A stretch of DNA of 64,000 bases, taken from NCBI GenBank assembly GCA_049802235.1, contig JBARMB010000055.1, positions 46,651 to 110,650 of the forward strand, written 5' to 3'. Source of the stretch: VBDM01 sp049802235 (lineage in GTDB: Bacteria; Pseudomonadota; Gammaproteobacteria; Burkholderiales; SG8-39). A program made the position numbers and the translations under genes. Below the pieces are notes generated by a model. That model did not search any database. It was not told where the DNA came from and saw only the letters and a list, made by a program, of their open reading frames with translations. This document shows, piece by piece, positions 57,262-64,000 of the stretch; positions within the stretch are counted from its first letter, which is position 1, and every line of letters starts with the position of its first letter.

Positions 57262-58194
57262 ATGCCTATTCTGATCTGCGGCTCCATTGCTTACGACAAC
57301 ATCATGGTTTTCCACGGCCGCTTCAAGGAACATATCCTGCCGGAGCAAATCCACATCTTGAATGTGGCTTTCCTCGTTCCGGAGCTGCGACGCGAGTTCG
57401 GCGGCTGCGCCGGCAACATTGCCTACAACCTGAAGCTCCTTGGTGGCGATTCGCTCATCATGGCTACGGTAGGCGAGGACGCCGGTCCGTATATCGATCG
57501 CCTCGCGCAGCTCGGATTGCGGCACGATTGCGTGCGCCCGGTACCCGGCACGCTGACAGCGCAGGCCTTCATCACCACCGACCTCGATGATAATCAGATC
57601 ACGGCGTTCCACCCCGGCGCGATGAACCACGCACACATGAACCACGCGAGCGGCGCGGTCGGCGCACGCCTCGCCATTGTCGCGCCCGACGGCCGTGAGG
57701 GCATGCTGCAGCACGCACGCGAGCTCTCGCGGCAGGCAATTCCCTTCATATTCGACCCCGGACAGGGCCTGCCGATGTTTTCCGGAGCGGAACTGCTCAC
57801 CTTCATTGAACAGGCGAGCTATGTCGCAGTCAATGACTACGAAGGCAAATTGCTGGAGGAGCGCACCGGGAAAGAGCTGGAAATGCTCGCAAGAATGGTG
57901 AAGGCGTTGATCGTCACGCGTGGTGCAGAGGGTTCGATCATCTACGCTGACGGCCAACGGCTCGACATCCCCTGCGTTAAAGCCGAAGAGGTGGTGGATC
58001 CGACTGGCTGCGGCGACGCTTACCGCGCCGGCCTTCTTTACGGCATCGCCGCGGGCTTCGACTGGCGCAAGACCGGCCAGATCGCCGCACTCATGGGAGC
58101 GATCAAGATCGCCTCGCGCGGGGGGCAAAACCATTCAATAAGCCGCGAGCGGATCGCCGAGCTCTACCGCCGGAATTTCGGTTCCGATCTGTAA
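57262..58194 (+). CDS. PfkB-family carbohydrate/nucleoside kinase
   Basis: A 310-residue ribokinase-fold kinase. The first PfkB signature region is FGGCAGNIAYNLKLLGGD (about 46-63), and the second, with the catalytic Asp, is VVDPTGCGDAYRAGLLYGIA near residue 245. NDYEGKLLEERTGKELE near residue 191 is the common PfkB NExE-like site. Adenosine kinase-like or sugar kinase activity is likely; the exact substrate is not clear. It stands in a frequent betaproteobacterial slot behind the DUF3426 gene and before a glycine-zipper lipoprotein gene. Confidence 0.88.
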   Translation: MPILICGSIAYDNIMVFHGRFKEHILPEQIHILNVAFLVPELRREFGGCAGNIAYNLKLLGGDSLIMATVGEDAGPYIDRLAQLGLRHDCVRPVPGTLTAQAFITTDLDDNQITAFHPGAMNHAHMNHASGAVGARLAIVAPDGREGMLQHARELSRQAIPFIFDPGQGLPMFSGAELLTFIEQASYVAVNDYEGKLLEERTGKELEMLARMVKALIVTRGAEGSIIYADGQRLDIPCVKAEEVVDPTGCGDAYRAGLLYGIAAGFDWRKTGQIAALMGAIKIASRGGQNHSISRERIAELYRRNFGSDL

Positions 58195-58205
58195 TGGAGG
58201 AGGAC

Positions 58206-58583
58206 ATGAATCGACTGGTGACAATTCTGTTCGGCGCGGCAGTTATTACGACGGTGATGCTCTCTGGCTGTCCTACGCCTTCGAGTTCGGGTAGCGCTTA
58301 TTCCTCGGGCTAGACACGCCGCGAGTAAATCGCGCGCATGGGCGTGGTCGAGTCGGCGCGCGTGGTAACGACCGAAGGTACGCGTGGAGAGGCAGGCGCG
58401 ATAGCAGGCGGCGACGTCACCGGCAGCGACAAAGGTTCTGCTGTCGGCGCGATTCTCGGCGCGGTGGCAGGTGGCGCGGTGGGCTCGGCGATCGAGCGTT
58501 ACCCAGGGAACCGACGAGGTTTTTTCACTGCGGCGAGTGCGCGCTTGCTCTCCAGCGCAGGCATTAGCGGGGACTCCCACTAG
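58206..58583 (+). pseudogene. SlyB-like glycine-zipper outer-membrane lipoprotein, broken
   Basis: The ATG at 58206 opens a normal lipoprotein signal with a lipobox (VMLSGC, Cys22), but TAG at 58311 ends it after 35 residues. The same frame then has TAA at 58326 and resumes with ARMGVVESARVVTTEGTRG and GSAVGAILGAVAGGAVGSAI, the glycine-zipper core of the SlyB/17-kDa antigen family. The end, after about 58490, no longer matches and may be frameshifted. Two in-frame stops plus a missing zipper half and a lost C-terminus make this a pseudogene. If it is still translated, only the 35-residue lipopeptide would be made. Confidence 0.7.
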
Positions 58584-58713
58584 CTGCAATCCATCGGTCG
58601 CCAAGAACGTCAAGGACGGCTTCGGTCGCAATACCGCTCGCGCCGGAATTCCAACCGCGGGGTTTCCTCGGCGTTCTTCGCGCCCTCGGCGCCGTAGCGG
58701 GGATTGTCTTCGC

Positions 58714-58719
58714 TACAAT
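58714..58719 (+). promoter_or_regulatory. Candidate -10 element (TACAAT) for the acyltransferase gene
   Basis: TACAAT, 77 bases before the acyltransferase ATG, in the 212-bp gap after the broken lipoprotein gene. No -35 is obvious. Confidence 0.3.
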
Positions 58720-58795
58720 CATCATGTAGAAAGGGCAGTCGCTCGCCCGTGCCTCCCAGTAAAATCCGGGCGTCCTAGCAGGAAGTACACAACTG

Positions 58796-59605
58796 ATGAC
58801 GGCGAACCGTACGCCAGTCGCAGCGCGCTTCGTGCGCCTTGCCCGCCTGGCGCTGCATTTCGCGCGCGGCCTTGCAATCGTTTGGCTGCATTTCCCGCGA
58901 CTTTCCGCAACCGCGCGGCATGCGGCAATGCGGCGCTGGTCGAGAAAACTGCTCGCCATCATTTCGGTGTCGGTGCGGGAGGCGAACGTTCCGAAGGCGC
59001 TGCCGTCGCGATGCATGTTGGCGATGAATCATATCTCGTGGCTGGACATCTTTGTCATCGACGCGCATTTTCCGGCGACCTTCGTTGCCAAGTCGGAAAT
59101 CCGCAACTGGCTGGTGGTCGGCTGGCTGTGCACGCAAGTCGGCACACTGTACATCGAGCGCGACAAGCGCGCGGCCGCGCGGCGGGCGCGGGAGATAATC
59201 TCGGAGATGCTCGCGCGCGGCACACTGATCGCAATCTGTCCGGAGGGAACCACCACCTTCGGCCGCAGCCTCGGGCGTTTTCACGCGGCGCTGTTTCAGC
59301 CGGCGATCGACGCCGAAGCGATGCTGCAGCCGGTGGCCCTGCGCTATCTCGATCCGTCGGGCCGGCACACCGACGCCGCAGGCTACGTCGGCGAAACCTC
59401 GCTGCTGCAATCGGTGTGGACCATCGTTTCAACCCGCCACATGCTGGCGGAAATCAATTTCCTGACGCCGATCTCCGCCGAGGGCGAAACCCGGCGCCCG
59501 CTGGCCGAGCAGACCGAAACCGCTATTGCTGCGGCGCTGGGCGTGCGGCCCCCGCATTCATCGCGCAAGGCACCTGAGACAGACGCCGATCCTCCAGACG
59601 GATAG
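58796..59605 (+). CDS. Lysophospholipid (1-acyl-glycerol-3-phosphate) acyltransferase, PlsC family
   Basis: A 269-residue membrane-associated acyltransferase. The catalytic HX4D is NHISWLDIFVID near residue 82, the second motif is GTLYIERDKRAAARRAREI near residue 117, and the glycerophosphate site is AICPEGTTTFGRSLGRFH near residue 145. One N-terminal amphipathic or membrane helix (about 18-40) is likely. The class includes PlsC and related ornithine or lysolipid acyltransferases, so the exact acceptor is open. Its last 83 bases overlap apaH on the opposite strand. Confidence 0.88.
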   Translation: MTANRTPVAARFVRLARLALHFARGLAIVWLHFPRLSATARHAAMRRWSRKLLAIISVSVREANVPKALPSRCMLAMNHISWLDIFVIDAHFPATFVAKSEIRNWLVVGWLCTQVGTLYIERDKRAAARRAREIISEMLARGTLIAICPEGTTTFGRSLGRFHAALFQPAIDAEAMLQPVALRYLDPSGRHTDAAGYVGETSLLQSVWTIVSTRHMLAEINFLTPISAEGETRRPLAEQTETAIAAALGVRPPHSSRKAPETDADPPDG

Positions 59606-60359
59606 CGCTGAGACGGCCGCCCCAAACGCAACCGGAGTCGAGTGCAAGCAGGTTTGGCCTGAGGAGCAGCCCGAGCGCAGACCAGTGGCCGCAGATTACG
59701 GTGTCGCCGGCGCTTTTCCGTCCCGGCACGTCGAACCACGGCAGATAGCCGGGCGGAGCGCTCGCGGTTTCGCCTTTGGTGTGGAACTCCATCACTCCTT
59801 CCGCGGTGCAGAAGCGCATGCGCGTCATGGCGTTGACGACAAGGCGCAGCCGGTCGATGCCTTCCAGATTCTCCCGCCATCGGTCGGGCTTGCTGCCGTA
59901 GAGCTGCGCCAAAAATTCCCGGTGCCTCGGCCCGCGGAGCTCGGCCTCGACCTCGCGCGCGAGCGACTGCGCCTTGGCGCAATCCCACTGCGGCAGGAGA
60001 CCCGCGTGAACCAGCGCGTATCCGGACTCGCAGTGAATCATGGGCCGGCCTCGCAGCCAGTCGAGCAGCTCGTCCCGGTCCGGTGCCGCGAGCACCTCTT
60101 CGAGCGTGTCGTCCTCGCGTCCCTTCGCAAAGCCGTACGCATGCGCAAGCAGATGCAGATCGTGGTTGCCGAGCACGGTCACTGCACGCTCGCCCAGGTC
60201 GCGCACGAAGCGCAACGTCGCGAGCGATTCGGACCCGCGGTTGACAAGATCGCCGACGAACCACAAACGATCCTCGCCGCGGTCGAAGCCGATCGCCCCG
60301 AGCAGCGCCCGCAATTCCGTATAACATCCCTGCACGTCGCCAATCGCGTAGGTCGCCAT
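59523..60359 (-). CDS. apaH: Diadenosine tetraphosphatase ApaH
   Basis: ApaH hydrolyses Ap4A symmetrically to two ADP and also removes Np4 caps from RNA. The 278-residue metallophosphatase has the motifs AIGDVQGCY near residue 5, FVGDLVNRG near residue 35, VLGNHDLHLLA near residue 63, and VHAGLLPQWD near residue 118. The C-terminal tail is slightly longer than usual and is encoded antisense to the end of the acyltransferase gene. It starts two bases after the comM/yifB stop. Confidence 0.94.
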   Translation of the reverse strand: MATYAIGDVQGCYTELRALLGAIGFDRGEDRLWFVGDLVNRGSESLATLRFVRDLGERAVTVLGNHDLHLLAHAYGFAKGREDDTLEEVLAAPDRDELLDWLRGRPMIHCESGYALVHAGLLPQWDCAKAQSLAREVEAELRGPRHREFLAQLYGSKPDRWRENLEGIDRLRLVVNAMTRMRFCTAEGVMEFHTKGETASAPPGYLPWFDVPGRKSAGDTVICGHWSALGLLLRPNLLALDSGCVWGGRLSAIRLEDRRLSQVPCAMNAGAARPAPQQ

Positions 60360-60361
60360 CG

Positions 60362-61861
<1,500 letters not shown>

Positions 61862-61869
61862 CGCTGTGC

Positions 61870-62112
61870 TCACCGCTTGCGCAGCCCGGCCTCGAGTTCG
61901 GCGATACGCGCCTCCAGTTCGGAGAGTTTTTCTCGGGTGCGGGCAAGCACCTTGGCCTGAACCTCGAGCTCTTCGCGCGTCGCCAGGTCGAGCTTGGCGA
62001 AGGCGGCGCTGAACATGGCCCGCAAATTCTTCTCCACGTCTTTCGCGGGACCGGCAGCGATGATTTCGCCAAGTCTTGCGCTCAAATCCTCGAATATCCG
62101 GGCTTGCGGCAT
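61870..62112 (-). CDS. ubiK: Ubiquinone biosynthesis accessory factor UbiK
   Basis: An 80-residue helical coiled-coil protein (formerly YqiC/BMFP) that pairs with UbiJ in ubiquinone synthesis under oxygen. The amphipathic start ARIFEDLSARLGEIIAAG is typical, followed by NLRAMFSAAFAKLDLATREE and the trimeric coiled coil VQAKVLARTREKLSELEARI. The frame is open ten codons further, but the ATG at 62112 fits the family. Its partner ubiJ is at 3.9 kb in this window. Confidence 0.92.
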   Translation of the reverse strand: MPQARIFEDLSARLGEIIAAGPAKDVEKNLRAMFSAAFAKLDLATREELEVQAKVLARTREKLSELEARIAELEAGLRKR

Positions 62113-62208
62113 CGTTGTTCCGTTTTCGGTCGAGTCTAACATGGGTAATTAACGCTTCCGTGCTGCTCCACGCCGACCGTACGTTCCCGGTGCATAGCGT
62201 TTCCATCA

Positions 62209-62225
62209 CGCTCCATGTTGGTGCA
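62209..62225 (-). promoter_or_regulatory. NtrC-like enhancer site
   Basis: On the minus strand the 17 bases read TGCACCAACATGGAGCG, close to the NtrC consensus TGCACC-N5-GGTGCA (the left half is perfect, the right half has two mismatches). It is centred about 96 bases upstream of the expected transcription start of the sigma-54 promoter at 62286-62302, the usual position of an enhancer. Confidence 0.6.
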
Positions 62226-62285
62226 GTCAATTCTGCCACGATGTTCACAATCTCGACAACCCATTGATTTAACATAAGAAAAAAA

Positions 62286-62302
62286 TTGGCATGGACCGTG
62301 CT
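62286..62302 (+). promoter_or_regulatory. Sigma-54 promoter of the porin-glnK-amt operon
   Basis: TTGGCATGGACCGTGCT matches TTGGCACR-N4-TTGCW with the invariant GG (62288-62289) and GC (62300-62301) exactly ten bases apart. Two positions differ from consensus. Transcription would start near 62313, 32 bases before the porin ATG. Together with the NtrC-like site this marks a nitrogen-limitation operon. Confidence 0.75.
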
Positions 62303-62344
62303 GAAGAGATTACGTTTTTTTAACACTTGGAAAGGTAATGTCTC

Positions 62345-63463
62345 ATGAAGAAACTTCTAATTGCTTCAGCTGTATCCGCCGCGTTCGCGGTACCGACCGC
62401 CGTGATCGCGCAAACGGCACCGGCTGCACCCACTCTCGATAAGGTCCTCGAGGCTTCGGGTATCAGCCTGAGCGGTTACATCGATACTGCGTACTCGCGT
62501 GCAAACAGGAACATCGAGGCTGGAATCGGTACACCTCCGGTTGCCCCACGCGTATTTGACGACCAGAACAACTCGTTCGCGTTGCATCAGGTCGGACTGA
62601 CGGTCGCCAAGCAGCCGAAGGAAGGCTTCGGCGGTCTGGTCAATGTCACCGGTGGCAAAGATGCCCAGGTGATCAATTCCGTCGGCGCAGCCACGTCGCA
62701 GGTCGACGTCACCCAGGCCTACGGCCAGTACGCCACCGGTCACCTTACCGTTATCGCCGGCAAGTACACCACGATGCACGGAACCGAGGTGATCGCGAGC
62801 ACGGGCAACACCAACTTCTCCCGCTCGATCTTGTTCGGTGCCGTGCCCTTCACCCACACCGGCGTGCGTGGGACCTACGCCGTGAGCGACAGCGTCAGTC
62901 TGATGGCCGGCGTCAATAACGGCTGGGATCAACTCTCGGACGCGAATAAGGGCAAAACGCTGGAGCTCGGTGCGACGCTTACGCCCATCAAGCCGCTGTC
63001 GATTGTCCTATCGGCTATGAGCGGCAGCGAGCCCGTGGGCACGACGAACGGCACGCGCACCAGCCTCAATGCCGTGGGTACTTACACCCTTACCGACGCA
63101 ATAAGCTTCGGCGCGGAATATCTTAGCGTCAGCCAGGAGAACTTCACCTCGCTGGTCGATGGGAGCGCCATCACGGCGAAGTACAACGGCATAGCGGGCT
63201 ACTTCACCTACATGCTGACGCCGAAGTGGCGTGGGGTTTTGCGGGTCGAGTCGTTCACGGACACGGATGGCTTCCACTTCGGCACCGTGGACACGAAGTA
63301 CAAGGAGGCAACCGCAACGATTTCTTACCTGGCAAGCGACAGCTACGAACTGCGCGGCGAAGCGCGCAGCGACAGTGCCGACAAGGCCGTCTTCACGGAC
63401 ACCGGCGGCGCGGCCAGCAAAAGCTTGCTCACCTTCGCCGTCCAAGGCATTTACAAGTTCTGA
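62345..63463 (+). CDS. Outer-membrane beta-barrel porin, BBP2-like
   Basis: A 372-residue outer-membrane barrel with a signal peptide (about 1-22, cut near VIAQT). The mature part begins VLEASGISLSGYIDTAYSRA and ends with the C-terminal aromatic FAVQGIYKF, the usual barrel signature. Alternating strands such as NSFALHQVGLTVAKQPKEGF and GVRGTYAVSDSVSLMAGVN are typical of DUF1597/BBP2-type porins. It precedes glnK by 44 bases and shares its sigma-54 promoter. It is likely to let ammonium or another nitrogen compound cross the outer membrane (inference from context). Confidence 0.85.
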   Translation: MKKLLIASAVSAAFAVPTAVIAQTAPAAPTLDKVLEASGISLSGYIDTAYSRANRNIEAGIGTPPVAPRVFDDQNNSFALHQVGLTVAKQPKEGFGGLVNVTGGKDAQVINSVGAATSQVDVTQAYGQYATGHLTVIAGKYTTMHGTEVIASTGNTNFSRSILFGAVPFTHTGVRGTYAVSDSVSLMAGVNNGWDQLSDANKGKTLELGATLTPIKPLSIVLSAMSGSEPVGTTNGTRTSLNAVGTYTLTDAISFGAEYLSVSQENFTSLVDGSAITAKYNGIAGYFTYMLTPKWRGVLRVESFTDTDGFHFGTVDTKYKEATATISYLASDSYELRGEARSDSADKAVFTDTGGAASKSLLTFAVQGIYKF

Positions 63464-63507
63464 TCTCCTCGGAGACAGGCTACCCAACCCAATTAGGGAG
63501 CAAATTC

Positions 63508-63846
63508 ATGAAACTGGTAACTGCAATCATCAAGCCGTTCAAGCTTGACGAAGTACGGGAGGCCTTGTCCGCCATCGGCGTGCAGGGCATTACCGTCACC
63601 GAAGTCAAAGGTTTCGGCAGGCAGAAAGGACACACGGAGCTCTATCGCGGAGCGGAATATGTGGTCGACTTCCTGCCGAAAGTAAAAATCGAGGCCGCGA
63701 TCAAGAACGAAATGCTCGATCAAGCGATCGAGGCCATCGAGAAATCGGCCAATACGGGAAAGATCGGCGACGGCAAGATTTTCGTCTTCGATCTCCAGCA
63801 AGTAATACGCATCCGTACCGGCGAAACCGGCGCGGAAGCGCTCTGA
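63508..63846 (+). CDS. glnK: Nitrogen regulatory protein P-II (GlnK)
   Basis: A 112-residue P-II signal protein that senses 2-oxoglutarate and ATP/ADP and blocks the ammonium channel. The uridylylation site is Tyr51 in LYRGAEYVVDFLPKVK. Other marks are MKLVTAIIKPFKLDEVREAL, the GFGRQKGHTE T-loop start, and GDGKIFVFDLQQVIRIRTGE at the C-loop. Linkage to an ammonium transporter gene makes GlnK more fitting than GlnB. The amt gene starts 12 bases after its stop. Confidence 0.94.
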   Translation: MKLVTAIIKPFKLDEVREALSAIGVQGITVTEVKGFGRQKGHTELYRGAEYVVDFLPKVKIEAAIKNEMLDQAIEAIEKSANTGKIGDGKIFVFDLQQVIRIRTGETGAEAL

Positions 63847-63858
63847 GGGAGAATCGCA

Positions 63859-64000
63859 ATGAGAAAACTCTACGCAACGCTTGCCATTCTGGGCGCCTTC
63901 TGTCTTGGCGCGCCGGCCATGGCGCAGGACAAGCCGGCTGCTCCTGCTGCGGCGGCACCGGCTGCGGCGGCGCCGACTGCGGCACCCGCCGCAGCTCCCG
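63859..64000 (+). CDS. amt: Ammonium transporter Amt, N-terminus (partial)
   Basis: The window ends 47 codons into this gene. What is visible is a signal peptide (about 1-22, cleaved near APAMAQDK) followed by an Ala/Pro-rich stretch. Betaproteobacterial ammonium transporters often begin this way before the first membrane helix, and the gene follows glnK directly, so Amt is the likely identity. The transporter domain itself is outside the window. Confidence 0.75.
   Translation, partial: MRKLYATLAILGAFCLGAPAMAQDKPAAPAAAAPAAAAPTAAPAAAP

Overview
The window reads as a chromosomal segment of a GC-rich betaproteobacterium (order not resolvable; the gene order resembles Rhodocyclales, Nitrosomonadales and Burkholderiales). 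This rests on the ubiE/ubiJ/ubiB/ubiK set, the pilG-pilH-pilI-pilJ-chpA twitching chemotaxis operon beside rubredoxin and thiD-thiE-hemL, the yqgE-ruvX-pyrR-pyrB-pyrX operon with a non-catalytic dihydroorotase, and the porin-glnK-amt locus. Most of it is ordinary, densely packed core genome. No rRNA, tRNA, CRISPR array, prophage or transposase was recognised.

Layout. 0-6.2 kb (+): a conserved protein of unknown role, a DUF971 protein, then ubiquinone genes (ubiE, a Tim44-like gene, ubiJ, ubiB). 6.2-12 kb (+): a potABCD-type polyamine ABC transporter, then a DUF47-pit phosphate transport pair. 12-16.4 kb (+): VanZ-like protein, 2Fe-2S ferredoxin, alpha/beta hydrolase, hemJ, GNAT and a THUMP RNA methyltransferase. 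16.5-21.5 kb (-): DUF2721, a Rho-N-like small protein, glutathione peroxidase, a low-GC trypsin-like protease, then pilU and pilT. 21.6-25 kb (+): yggS, proC, yggT, yggU, terC. 25.1-29.3 kb (-): the pyrimidine operon with a cupin gene inside it. 29.4-38.6 kb (-): the Pil-Chp operon and rubredoxin. 38.7-41.5 kb (+): thiD, thiE, hemL. 41.5-48.6 kb: mscL and mgtE (-), an MFS transporter (+), then rnb-like, tonB-like, a wrecked aroE and mtgA (-). 48.7-62.1 kb: an enolase-superfamily enzyme, yqiA, mpl, a nucleotidyltransferase-like protein, tlpA, aroQ, accB, accC, prmA, a DUF3426 protein, a PfkB kinase, a broken glycine-zipper lipoprotein gene, an acyltransferase, apaH, comM/yifB and ubiK. 62.3-64 kb (+): porin, glnK and the start of an ammonium transporter, behind a sigma-54 promoter with an NtrC-like site.

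The clearest accessory element is a 928-bp segment (17862-18789) with the anatomy of an integron gene cassette: a single promoterless trypsin-like protease gene with a short leader, an attC-like site just behind the stop codon, and cassette ends that restore a perfect R''/R' pair when the segment is circularised. It sits alone, without an integrase in view, directly in front of the ribosome-binding site of the glutathione peroxidase gene. Beside it lie a 17-bp perfect hairpin and a cluster of dispersed palindromic repeats.

Other decay or remodelling: an aroE remnant between tonB-like and mtgA, a SlyB-like lipoprotein gene with two in-frame stops, and a cupin gene between pyrB and pyrX.
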